Shown piece by piece: positions 1 through 9,509 of a DNA stretch of 12,216 bases. This DNA comes from Bacillota bacterium. GTDB taxonomy: Bacteria > Bacillota_A > Clostridia > Christensenellales > Aristaeellaceae. Below the pieces are notes generated by a model. It had not been told where the DNA came from and did no database searches. It saw only the letters and a program-made list of their open reading frames with translations. The stretch's first letter is position 1; each line of letters opens with the position of its first letter. Position numbers and translations under genes: made by a program. Location of the stretch: contig JAEZSP010000065.1 of the NCBI GenBank assembly GCA_023421735.1, forward strand, positions 1-12,216, written 5' to 3'.

Positions 1-76
1 CTTCGCCATCCGCGAGGGCGGCCGTACGGTCGGCTCGGGCGTCGTGACGAAGGTTCTGTCGGATCCCGGCAAGTAA
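1..76 (+). CDS. tuf: Elongation factor Tu, C-terminal end (partial, 5' end outside the window)
   Basis: Reading from base 2, the last 24 codons give FAIREGGRTVGSGVVTKVLS followed by DPGK and a TAA stop at 74-76. The string FAIREGGRTVG-GVVTK is the signature end of domain III of EF-Tu, the GTPase that delivers aminoacyl-tRNA to the ribosome. Most EF-Tu proteins end a few residues after VVTK (for example IIE), so the tail here (VLSDPGK) is slightly longer and different. The rest of the gene lies upstream of the window. The gene is followed by a strong terminator, so it appears to be the last gene of its transcript. The identity rests on only 24 residues, but the motif is highly specific. Confidence 0.93.
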   Translation, partial: FAIREGGRTVGSGVVTKVLSDPGK

Positions 77-167
77 AAGGCGCGCAAACGCCGGGCGAGA
101 CGCCGGAGCGATGCTCCAGACATCGCCAAAGGGATGCTTCCCCGATATCGGGAAAACAAGATAGTCA

Positions 168-207
168 GTCGGTGGCACAGGGGCTTATCCCTGTGCCACC
201 GACTTTT
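168..207 (+). terminator. Rho-independent terminator after tuf
   Basis: A perfect 15-bp stem (168-182 paired with 189-203) encloses a 6-nt loop, GCTTAT, and is followed directly by TTTT (204-207) and a further T-rich stretch (CTGTTTT). It lies about 90 nt after the tuf stop and is oriented to end that transcript. The 90 nt between stop and stem also hold smaller palindromes (GCGATG/CATCGC at 108-126, CCCGATATCGGG at 141-152). Confidence 0.95.
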
Positions 208-361
208 CTGTTTTGGAATGATCGGGCGCGCTGACAGTGAATATTTACCTGATTTGGACCTTTTTCGGGGCAAAATGAATGCAAAGAGGAACCGCGGCGT
301 CAATCCGTTTCCCTAATTGCGACGTTATCGTGAAAGTTTGGGGCGGTTGCATGCGGTATGC
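208..361. other. Intergenic stretch without a recognised feature
   Basis: Between the tuf terminator and the promoter of the next operon I see no gene with a ribosome binding site, no tRNA and no clear riboswitch. The whole gene-free stretch runs from 77 to 465. Its only supported contents are the tuf terminator, the promoter at 362-390 and a 5' leader of about 70 nt. Confidence 0.6.
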
Positions 362-390
362 TTGAAACGCGCGTGTGGGTATCGTATACT
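362..390 (+). promoter_or_regulatory. Sigma-A-type promoter of the moxR-DUF58-transglutaminase operon
   Basis: TTGAAA (362-367) and TATACT (385-390) are separated by exactly 17 nt, a near-consensus housekeeping promoter. Transcription would start near 397, giving a leader of about 70 nt before the ATG at 466. The promoter lies downstream of an in-frame ATG at 358, which argues against that upstream codon as the true gene start. Confidence 0.8.
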
Positions 391-465
391 GTATGCGGCG
401 AAATCCGCGTGGAACGCGTGGTGCGCCCAGTGAGTCTAACCAAAAAACCAAAGGGAGATAAATCA

Positions 466-1413
466 ATGCAAGTAACACAGCGCTTCGCGCAGCTATTGAC
501 AAAAAACGTGGGGAAGGTCATCGTGGGCAAGCAGGAAGCGGTGGAGCTTTTAATGATCGCCATGCTTTGCCGCGGCCACGTTTTGATCGAGGATGTTCCG
601 GGCGTGGGAAAAACGACGCTCGCCTCCGCTCTGGCGCGTTCCATCGACTGCACGTTCAAGCGCATTCAGTTTACGCCTGACATCACGCCGTCCGATATCA
701 CGGGTTTCTCCATCGTGAACTTTAAAAGCGGCGAACTCGAGTATCGAGAGGGTTTGGTGATGAGCCAGATGGTGTTGTGTGACGAGATCAACCGCACCTC
801 GCCCAAGACGCAGTCTTCGCTTCTGGAGGTCATGGAGGAGGGCCAGGTGACGGTCGACGGCAAGACCTATCGCATGCCGCAGCCGTTCATGGTGCTCGCG
901 ACGCAGAACCCGGTGGACTTCGTAGGCACATATCCGCTGCCGGAGGCGCAGCTCGACCGCTTCTTCATGCGCGTGTCGATCGGCTATCCGAACCCGGAGG
1001 AAGAGGCGGATATACTCGAGCGTTACACCGCTGGTGCGCGGCCGATGGACAGCCTCGAAGCCATCTGTTCCTCCCAGGACATCATCAAGCTCCAGCAGCA
1101 GGTGGAAACGGTATACGCAGCCAAGGAAGTGCGCGCTTACATCGCGCAGATTGCGGCTGCATCGAGAAAGAGCGGCGCTTTGCAGTTGGGTGTTTCCACG
1201 CGCGCGGCGATCTCGCTTGTCAAGGCCGCGCAGGCCTATGCGCTTATGGAAGGCCGCGACTACGTGACCCCCGATGATGTGCAGCAGATGGCCGAGCCCG
1301 TGCTGGCGCACCGCCTCGTCCTGAGCCCGGAGGCACGCATGCGCAACATGACGTCCCAGAAGGTGCTTGCGGGTGTGATGGCGTCTGTGCAGGTTCCGGT
1401 GAAGACGAAATGA
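466..1413 (+). CDS. MoxR-family AAA+ ATPase
   Basis: This 315-aa protein is a complete MoxR-type AAA+ ATPase, a family that acts as a chaperone-like remodeller of partner proteins. Visible motifs are Walker A (DVPGVGKTT, residues 43-51, K49), Walker B (LCDEIN, D106 and E107), sensor 1 (ATQNP, N148), the LDRF arginine-finger region (163-166) and sensor 2 (GVSTRA, R246). The length is normal for the family. The start at 466 is chosen because AGGGAG (452-457) sits 8 nt upstream and because the alternative ATG at 358 lies before the promoter. The stop codon overlaps the next start by 4 nt (ATGA), so translation of the DUF58 gene is probably coupled. The gene order MoxR-DUF58-transglutaminase is widely conserved. 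The exact substrate is unknown. Confidence 0.95.
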   Translation: MQVTQRFAQLLTKNVGKVIVGKQEAVELLMIAMLCRGHVLIEDVPGVGKTTLASALARSIDCTFKRIQFTPDITPSDITGFSIVNFKSGELEYREGLVMSQMVLCDEINRTSPKTQSSLLEVMEEGQVTVDGKTYRMPQPFMVLATQNPVDFVGTYPLPEAQLDRFFMRVSIGYPNPEEEADILERYTAGARPMDSLEAICSSQDIIKLQQQVETVYAAKEVRAYIAQIAAASRKSGALQLGVSTRAAISLVKAAQAYALMEGRDYVTPDDVQQMAEPVLAHRLVLSPEARMRNMTSQKVLAGVMASVQVPVKTK

Positions 1414-2585
1414 ACGTCCGACTGACGACCTGCGTCGTCTTCGCGCTTGCGATGTTGATTTCCGGGCTTTCGACCGGCGCGCAGGCCTATTATCTCGTGG
1501 CCTTTGCGCTCTTGGCATTGCTCGTTCTTTCCCTCGCTTCGACCGCGTGGGCACTTTTGACCGTCAAGATCGACATGAAGGGGTTGAAGCCGCGCGTCGA
1601 GCGTGGGGAATCGCTCATGACGATCTTCACCGTCACGCATCAATCGTTCCTGCCCGTGTCCTCGATTCGGCTTCGGCTTTCGGTGCCATCGGCATTTGCG
1701 CCGATGCAGGAGGTCTCGGTTTCGACCATGCCGTTTATGAAGCGCGTATTCCGCTATCGGGTCTATTGCCCGCATCGGGGCGTTTATGAGGCGGGCGTGA
1801 CGAAAATCATGGCGAGCGACTTATTCGGCCTGGTGACTCTCTCGCGCAAGAGCGATATGAAGCTCGTGCGGGTGGACGTGTACCCGCGCGTGCCGGACGC
1901 CGCAGTAATGGAACTGAAGCCCGGCGACATCGGCCCGGAGATGATCTCCCGCGCGGTGGAGGACACGGCTTCCCCGTCCGACATCCGCAAATGGCAGGAT
2001 GGCGACGCGCTGAAGAAGGTACACTGGAAGCTCACCATGCGCAAGCGCGAGTTGATGGTGCGCGTGTTTGAGGAGAGCGCGCGGCCGGACACGCTCATTA
2101 TTCCCGATTTATCCGAAATCGCCGCCATGCGCGATCAGGCGCTGTCGATTGAAGACTGCGTGTGCGAGGCGTGCGCGGGCGTCGCAAAGGCGCAATTGCA
2201 GGCGGGCTATCCCGTCCGCATGCCGCTCACTTCTGCGCGCCCGTCAGAAATTGCGGGGCAGTTTCCTGTGGACGTTTCGAGCTTTGTCGATGCCCTAATG
2301 CGCGTCCATTTCGATAGCCCATACGACTATGAGCAGGTCTTGATGCTCATGATGCAGCGCATGCAGCGAACCGGCGGCGCGGCGGTGGTGACGAGCAGGC
2401 TGACCACGCGCATTGCGGATATGGCCGTGCGTATGCAGCGTTCCGGCGTCGTTACGCGCGTCATCTGGATCACGGACACACAGCTCGACCAGTCTCTGGA
2501 ACTCAGCGAGCGGCTCAAAATGGAAAACGTGCGCGTGGAACGGATCAATCCGTGGAGCGAGCGCGCCGCGATCGAGCTGGGTTGA
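1410..2585 (+). CDS. DUF58 domain-containing membrane-anchored protein
   Basis: This 391-aa protein has two N-terminal membrane helices (about 5-22 and 28-50), then a soluble region. The DUF58 core is seen at residues 192-221, with the pattern R-K-W-x-x-G-D-x-x-K-K-V-H-W-K followed by R-E-L-M-V-R-V-F-E-E. The DLFGL motif at 137-141 is also typical of the family. The region after it resembles the von Willebrand A-like fold often found in DUF58 proteins, but I see no clear MIDAS motif and infer this from family knowledge only. It starts at the ATG that overlaps the moxR stop by 4 nt. In this cassette DUF58 proteins are thought to be partners of the MoxR ATPase. Biochemical function is not established, and no defect is seen in the reading frame. 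Confidence 0.92.
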   Translation: MNVRLTTCVVFALAMLISGLSTGAQAYYLVAFALLALLVLSLASTAWALLTVKIDMKGLKPRVERGESLMTIFTVTHQSFLPVSSIRLRLSVPSAFAPMQEVSVSTMPFMKRVFRYRVYCPHRGVYEAGVTKIMASDLFGLVTLSRKSDMKLVRVDVYPRVPDAAVMELKPGDIGPEMISRAVEDTASPSDIRKWQDGDALKKVHWKLTMRKRELMVRVFEESARPDTLIIPDLSEIAAMRDQALSIEDCVCEACAGVAKAQLQAGYPVRMPLTSARPSEIAGQFPVDVSSFVDALMRVHFDSPYDYEQVLMLMMQRMQRTGGAAVVTSRLTTRIADMAVRMQRSGVVTRVIWITDTQLDQSLELSERLKMENVRVERINPWSERAAIELG

Positions 2586-2598
2586 AAACGAGGTATCA

Positions 2599-4905
2599 AT
2601 GAATAAAAGGCAAACTCTTTTGCGCCTGGCGGGGACGTTGGTGATCACTTGCCTGATGGCGGGTGCCATCGGTTCCACTGTGATTTCCGCCACCGGACTG
2701 GGAACGAACGCGCTTGCAGCCTATTTCGGCGCGTTTCTAGCGGGCCTTGTCGCTGCGCTGTGCGCGCTTTCCACGTGGACGGCGATTCTGTCGGTCGCGG
2801 GCGCAACGGTGGGCATCGGCGTGTGGGTTGCGACAGGGCTCTCGGATGGCGGTGCGGTGCGCGCACTCGTGGATGCGATCAAGGCGGTGCAGATGGGCGC
2901 GGGTGCAGAAGCGCTCATTGGGAGCGCGTGGCTCCTCGCCGGGGCACTCGCGGCGTTTCTGGGCGTGATTTTCTTTGTCCTTTTGTCGGAACATGGTGCA
3001 TTTACCACCATGTTTGCGACGGTGGTCACGCTCGGCACGACCGTGATCTGCGCGGCGGTGAGCAAGTCCGTTGCGCTTTTACAGCTTGTGCCCGCGATCG
3101 TGGGTGCTGCCGCTGCCATTGCGCACTCGGCGGAGCAGCGCAGAACAGGCGGGCATCTGAAGGCGCTGATCCCTGCGCTTCTCGCGGTGGGCATCGCGTT
3201 CGCGTTCGTCCCGGCTGCGGGGTTTACGTTTGGACCTCTCGAAGATGCTGCAACGAAGGTCAGGCAGCTTTACGAGGATTACTTTCATTATACACAGGAG
3301 CGCGTCGCGTTCTCGATCAACGAGCAGGGCTTTGATTATTACGCCATGAAAAACGATAGCCCGACGCATATGCTCGGCGGGCCTGCGAACCCCACGGATG
3401 AGCCGATCATGCAGGTGACGACCAGCGACAACCTTCTCCTGCGCGGCACCGTGCGCAGCACCTATACGGGCTATTCCTGGGAGGACAAGACCGCGAAGGC
3501 GCGCACCCTGTATTACGACTTCACGCGGCGCAGCCGGCGCGACAATGTGTTTGGGACTGATCTGCTTGCCGAGATGGACAGCGCGTTTTCTGCCGTCGAG
3601 GCGGACATACAGATGCTGAAAGACGGTTCCTCGACTGTATTTGTCCCTGCGCGGTTAACGGGCTTCGATATGACGCTTCAGACCGCTGTTTACTATAATA
3701 CCGTGGGCGAAATGTTCCTCGCGCGCTCCGTGCGTGCGGGCGATCGTTATCAATTCACGGCGGAGGAGCCGACCGACTACGGCGCGCTCAGCGCGCTCGC
3801 CGCCGCACGCGCGGAGAAAAGCGATCCGCTCTATGAGGATGCGCAGAAGATGTATATCGCGCTCCCGGACGGCATCGAAAAAGGCGTCTATCAGATAGCC
3901 GATGCGCTCACCGAAGGGAAGACCACCGATGCCGAGAAGGCGCAGGCAATTCTTGAGGGACTTAAGGCAAGCTGCACCTATACGATGGACGTGCCCTATC
4001 CTCCCTCCGATCGTGATTTTGTATCCTATTTTCTGATCGATTCGCGGGAGGGTTACTGCTCCTATTTTGCGACCGCCATGGCAGTTCTCTGTCGCATCGA
4101 GGGGATCCCCGCGCGCTACGTCGAAGGGTATCGCGTGTACGCAGATCCTTCGGGCGTCACGACTGTGACGGGCGAAAGCGCACACGCCTGGGTCGAGGTC
4201 TACCTTAAGGGAATTGGCTGGGTGCCTTATGATCCGACTCCCGGGCAAAATGAGGAGCCGACCGGCGGCATGAGCACCGAGCCATCGCCGGAGCCGACCC
4301 CGGAAGCAACGCCCGAGCCCACCGAACAGCCGGGCTCGAACCTCGAATCGACGCCCACGCCGAACCCGAATGACCAACCATCCGCGCAGCCGAGCATCGA
4401 ACCGACTTCCGTGCCCACCAGCAATCCCAATCCCGCGCCCGAACAGAATCAGAAATCTGGGCGCTGGCTGTGGATTTTCCTGATGATTTTAGTCGTTCTC
4501 ATCGTGATCGCGCTCTTATTCCTGTGGATCAGGCGAAGGCTTGATGTGACCGATCCGGTGCGCTTGGTTGCGAAGCAACAGGACTATGACCGCGCGATCC
4601 TCGTCATGTACCGTGCGCTCCTGACGCTGCTGGCGCAGCTCGGGCAGGCGCCGCTGAGCGGTGAGACGCCGGAGGTATTCGCCCTGCGCGTGACCCGCAG
4701 CGGCATGGCCAACCCCGACTTTGTCGAATTTGCCAAGGGGGTCACCATTGCGCGCTATTCCAGAAACCGCGCCACGCGCGAACTCGTCTCGCTCGGTTCC
4801 CGCGCCTATGTGCGCTTCCGTCAGCAGATGAAAAAAACCGAGCGCGTACGCTTCGACGCACACCGTGTGCTGCGCGGATTGGGCGACTTTACGCAGATCC
4901 CGTAG
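2599..4905 (+). CDS. TgpA-like membrane transglutaminase with C-terminal DUF4129-like domain
   Basis: This 768-aa protein has about seven hydrophobic helices in residues 9-209, a large outward-facing region, one further helix (about 623-645) and a cytoplasmic tail. The transglutaminase-like catalytic triad is visible: Cys487 in GYCSYFATAM, His529 in SAHAWVEV and Asp545 in YDPTPG. Residues 550-620 form a Pro/Thr/Glu-rich spacer between catalytic domain and last helix, such as is common on cell surfaces. The tail (about 655-768) resembles DUF4129, with a GETPEVFALRV motif. The start at 2599 has CGAGG 5 nt upstream and follows the DUF58 stop by 13 nt; a longer in-frame ATG at 2413 lies deep inside the DUF58 gene and is rejected. 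The real substrate (protease-like or crosslinking activity on envelope proteins) is unknown. It is the third gene of the MoxR operon. Confidence 0.93.
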   Translation: MNKRQTLLRLAGTLVITCLMAGAIGSTVISATGLGTNALAAYFGAFLAGLVAALCALSTWTAILSVAGATVGIGVWVATGLSDGGAVRALVDAIKAVQMGAGAEALIGSAWLLAGALAAFLGVIFFVLLSEHGAFTTMFATVVTLGTTVICAAVSKSVALLQLVPAIVGAAAAIAHSAEQRRTGGHLKALIPALLAVGIAFAFVPAAGFTFGPLEDAATKVRQLYEDYFHYTQERVAFSINEQGFDYYAMKNDSPTHMLGGPANPTDEPIMQVTTSDNLLLRGTVRSTYTGYSWEDKTAKARTLYYDFTRRSRRDNVFGTDLLAEMDSAFSAVEADIQMLKDGSSTVFVPARLTGFDMTLQTAVYYNTVGEMFLARSVRAGDRYQFTAEEPTDYGALSALAAARAEKSDPLYEDAQKMYIALPDGIEKGVYQIADALTEGKTTDAEKAQAILEGLKASCTYTMDVPYPPSDRDFVSYFLIDSREGYCSYFATAMAVLCRIEGIPARYVEGYRVYADPSGVTTVTGESAHAWVEVYLKGIGWVPYDPTPGQNEEPTGGMSTEPSPEPTPEATPEPTEQPGSNLESTPTPNPNDQPSAQPSIEPTSVPTSNPNPAPEQNQKSGRWLWIFLMILVVLIVIALLFLWIRRRLDVTDPVRLVAKQQDYDRAILVMYRALLTLLAQLGQAPLSGETPEVFALRVTRSGMANPDFVEFAKGVTIARYSRNRATRELVSLGSRAYVRFRQQMKKTERVRFDAHRVLRGLGDFTQIP

Positions 4906-4933
4906 GGGACGGGTAGAAAATGATTCGAATTGC

Positions 4934-4968
4934 CGTCGCCGCCATGGGGGTTTATCCCCATGGCGACG
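4934..4968 (+). terminator. Bulged hairpin after the transglutaminase gene, possible terminator without a T-tract
   Basis: Thirteen base pairs with a 3-nt bulge form between 4934-4949 and 4956-4968, with the loop GTTTAT. No run of T follows, so it is not a standard Rho-independent terminator. A second CCCCCATGG at 4973-4981 could compete for the 5' arm (4942-4950), giving two exclusive folds. It probably marks the end of the operon or stabilises its 3' end. Confidence 0.5.
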
Positions 4969-5062
4969 ATTGCCCCCATGGACACCGGTTTGGGCGCATA
5001 GAACGTTTCGATGGGGTTTCCAAAGGTGCGCAGCCGCTTTGAACCGCGGATCGCGCCCCTGG

Positions 5063-5091
5063 TTGCCTGAGATTCCAAGATATGCTATAAT
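5063..5091 (+). promoter_or_regulatory. secA promoter (extended -10)
   Basis: TTGCCT (5063-5068) and a perfect TATAAT (5086-5091) are spaced by 17 nt, with TG one base before the -10 (TGCTATAAT), an extended -10 element. Predicted transcription start is near 5098, leaving a leader of only about 30 nt, which has no room for a regulatory leader peptide. The ribosome binding site AAAGGA (5116-5121) is 8 nt before the secA ATG. Confidence 0.85.
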
Positions 5092-5129
5092 AGGAAAGCG
5101 ATTATTCGGTCGCCGAAAGGACAGTCAAA

Positions 5130-7859
<2,730 letters not shown>

Positions 7860-7887
7860 AGGCGCAGAGGAACATAGAGCGACGACA

Positions 7888-7939
7888 GGGGCGCTGCCCC
7901 CGGCCCCCCGCGCAAGGGCGTCAGCCATCGAAAATCCCA
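7888..7939 (-). repeat. GC-rich palindromic intergenic repeat, copy A
   Basis: This unit begins with the small palindrome GGGGCGCTGCCCC (7888-7900), continues with a C-rich stretch ending in CAAGG, and ends with AATCCCA (7933-7939). It matches, in inverted orientation, copy B at 8066-8116: the first 13 bases agree at 12 positions and the following C-rich block also aligns, while the last part is degenerate apart from the shared AATCCCA end. It starts 29 nt after the secA stop. There is no T-tract, so it is not a classical terminator, although the hairpin may still affect the secA mRNA end. Confidence 0.7.
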
Positions 7940-8065
7940 TGCTGGGACGGGGCAAGTCATTTGTATTCGCCGTCGGATCGCGCGGAAATCCAAATCCCGC
8001 ATGACCGGGGCGGCATTGGGATTCCGGTTGACCCGACAAACAACATAACAGGGCGCTCCTCATTT

Positions 8066-8116
8066 TGGGATTCCAAAGGGACACTGTTCCTTTGGCGGGG
8101 GTCGGGGCAGAGCCCC
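8066..8116 (+). repeat. GC-rich palindromic intergenic repeat, copy B
   Basis: This copy is better preserved than copy A. It contains two consecutive hairpins: a 9-bp stem with CCAAAGG and CCTTTGG arms (8073-8095), then GGGGCAGAGCCCC (8104-8116). Its reverse complement aligns with copy A, so the two form an inverted pair about 125 nt apart. The 10-mer TTGGGATTCC at its left edge (8065-8074) is also present at 8016-8025, possibly a remnant of a third copy. Compact repeats of this look (CCAAAGG...CCTTTGG next to GGGGCNNNGCCCC) are, as far as I recall, scattered between genes in gut Clostridia. That is recollection, not a search. Confidence 0.7.
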
Positions 8117-8134
8117 GGCGTTCCCGTTCCCCGT

Positions 8135-8141
8135 AAGGAAG
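8135..8141 (+). promoter_or_regulatory. Ribosome binding site that fixes the prfB start
   Basis: AAGGAAG (8135-8141) lies 8 nt before a TTG at 8150 but directly abuts and overlaps a GTG at 8141. Correct spacing therefore favours TTG 8150 as the prfB initiation codon. Confidence 0.75.
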
Positions 8142-8149
8142 TGATTGGT

Positions 8150-9247
8150 TTGATTGAAACGGAAGGTTTTCAGATACGGCTTGATGATATCCGCGAGAAG
8201 CTTGCGGAGGCAGCGAAGTCCTTGGACATCGAGCGTTTAAAAGAGCAGTTGGTGGAGTTTCAGGAGGATATGGGCTCGCCGGGCTTTTGGGACGAAATGG
8301 AGCGTGCGACGAAGATTTCCGCGGAGGCGCATCGCGTCGAGGCGAAGCTGAACCACTATAAGTCGCTCGTTTCGCGCACGGACGATATCGAGGTCATGAT
8401 GGAGTTGGCGGAGGAAGAGGATGACCACGCCGTGGTTGCGGAGATTCATGACGAGCTTGAGAAGCTGTCGGATGAGCTCGAGGCGCTTCGGCTCACGACG
8501 CTTTTGACCGGCGAATACGACGCAAGCAACTGCATCTTGTCCCTGCACGCGGGCGCGGGCGGCACCGAGGCGCAGGATTGGACGCAGATGCTCTACCGCA
8601 TGTATACGCGCTATGCGGAGCGCATGGGTTTTTCCGTCAAGGAAGTCGATCTCCTCGAAGGCGACGAGGCGGGTATCAAGTCGGTGTCCTTCGAAGTTTC
8701 GGGCGATTACGCATACGGGTATTTAAAGTGTGAGCGCGGCGTTCACCGGCTGGTGCGCATCTCGCCGTTTGACTCCAACGCACGCAGGCACACGTCGTTT
8801 GCGTCTTTGGACGTTGCCCCTGTCATCGAAGACGAGGGCGAGATCGAGATTCGGCCCGAGGACATCCGCATCGACACCTATCGCGCGTCCGGCGCGGGCG
8901 GACAGCACGTCAACCGAACCGATTCGGCAGTGCGCATTACGCACCTCGAAACGGGCATCGTGGTGCAATGCCAGAACGAGCGCAGCCAGGTGCAAAATAA
9001 GGAAATGTGCTTCCGCTGGCTGCGCGCCCGGCTCGCGGAGTTGCATGAGAAGCAGCGGCTGGAGCAGATGGGCGACATTAAGGGCGAACTGAAGAAGATC
9101 GAGTGGGGCAGCCAGATCCGCTCCTACGTGTTCCAGCCCTATAAGCTTGTGAAGGATTTGCGCACGGGCTACGAGGTGGGCGATGTGGACGCCGTGATGG
9201 ACGGAAAACTGGAGGGTTTTGTGACCGCTTATTTGCAGATGTCGTAA
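8150..9247 (+). CDS. prfB: Peptide chain release factor 2 (no programmed frameshift)
   Basis: RF2 recognises UGA and UAA stop codons and triggers peptide release on the ribosome. The 365-aa product has the stop-codon reading tripeptide Ser205-Pro206-Phe207 and the catalytic Gly250-Gly251-Gln252, the same numbers as in E. coli RF2. The start is TTG at 8150, 8 nt after AAGGAAG. With it, Leu25-Asp26 falls exactly where E. coli reads CUU-UGA-C by +1 frameshifting, but here the codons are TTG GAC (8222-8227) in a continuous frame, and no Shine-Dalgarno-like block sits at the needed distance. A GTG at 8141 is the alternative start. An ATG at 7841 in the same open frame lies inside secA and is rejected. 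Autoregulation by UGA frameshifting is therefore absent. The repeat-rich leader before it has no clear promoter, so it may be transcribed from secA. Confidence 0.97.
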   Translation: MIETEGFQIRLDDIREKLAEAAKSLDIERLKEQLVEFQEDMGSPGFWDEMERATKISAEAHRVEAKLNHYKSLVSRTDDIEVMMELAEEEDDHAVVAEIHDELEKLSDELEALRLTTLLTGEYDASNCILSLHAGAGGTEAQDWTQMLYRMYTRYAERMGFSVKEVDLLEGDEAGIKSVSFEVSGDYAYGYLKCERGVHRLVRISPFDSNARRHTSFASLDVAPVIEDEGEIEIRPEDIRIDTYRASGAGGQHVNRTDSAVRITHLETGIVVQCQNERSQVQNKEMCFRWLRARLAELHEKQRLEQMGDIKGELKKIEWGSQIRSYVFQPYKLVKDLRTGYEVGDVDAVMDGKLEGFVTAYLQMS

Positions 9248-9257
9248 ACAAAAAATG

Positions 9258-9304
9258 AGATTTTGTCGCCGTCCGGGGATCACCTGTCGGGACGGAGGAA
9301 ATCT
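9258..9304 (+). promoter_or_regulatory. Stem-loop around the ribosome binding site of the 62-aa gene
   Basis: AGATTT (9258-9263) can pair with AAATCT (9299-9304), and CCGTCC (9269-9274) with GGACGG (9290-9295), separated by an internal loop. The GGAGG ribosome binding site (9294-9298) lies partly in this structure, 7 nt before the ATG at 9306. The fold could reduce translation of the small gene, but this is inference from two 6-bp helices. Confidence 0.35.
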
Positions 9305-9305
9305 G

Positions 9306-9494
9306 ATGGATCCACAAATCCGACACGACCCGCGTTTCAGCGGAGACGAATTGCACATTCACATCGATCTTGGAAAAACACATATCCCCTTTTTGGGTAT
9401 AGCGGTATTGATGGGGATCTTGCCCACGGTTTTCGCCCTGTCGATCGTATGGCTCGTGATGGCGCTCATTTGGGTCGGCATGGTCGATTTTTGA
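9306..9494 (+). CDS. Small membrane protein of unknown function (62 aa)
   Basis: I do not recognise this protein. The first 30 residues are hydrophilic and contain several histidines (HDPRFSGDELHIHIDLGKTH). The rest (about 31-60) is continuously hydrophobic, enough for one long or two short membrane helices, and the protein ends soon after in MVDF. The start at ATG 9306 has GGAGG 7 nt upstream; an in-frame ATG at 9255 has no comparable site and would add 17 basic residues inside the leader hairpin. It begins 58 nt after prfB and ends 15 nt before the next membrane-protein gene, so the two probably share a transcript and perhaps a function. It is short, so the call rests on the ribosome binding site, the clear hydrophobic segment and the tight packing. 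Confidence 0.72.
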   Translation: MDPQIRHDPRFSGDELHIHIDLGKTHIPFLGIAVLMGILPTVFALSIVWLVMALIWVGMVDF

Positions 9495-9509
9495 AAGGGC
9501 GAAGCGGAT

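Noticed and set aside
358..465. N-terminal extension of the MoxR ATPase from ATG 358
   Set aside because: The ATG lies upstream of the TTGAAA-N17-TATACT promoter and lacks a ribosome binding site, while ATG 466 has AGGGAG 8 nt upstream and gives the normal family length.
4255..4450. Repetitive C/G-rich stretch in the transglutaminase gene
   Set aside because: It is an in-frame Pro/Thr/Glu-rich linker with irregular PEPTPE-like units, not a DNA repeat array or CRISPR.
4906..5129. SecM-like arrest peptide or leader gene upstream of secA
   Set aside because: The promoter at 5063-5091 leaves only about 30 nt of leader and no small reading frame with a ribosome binding site is present.
8028..8056. 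TTGACC as a possible -35 box for a prfB promoter
   Set aside because: No acceptable -10 hexamer occurs at 16-18 nt; the AT-rich CATAAC is only 10 nt away.
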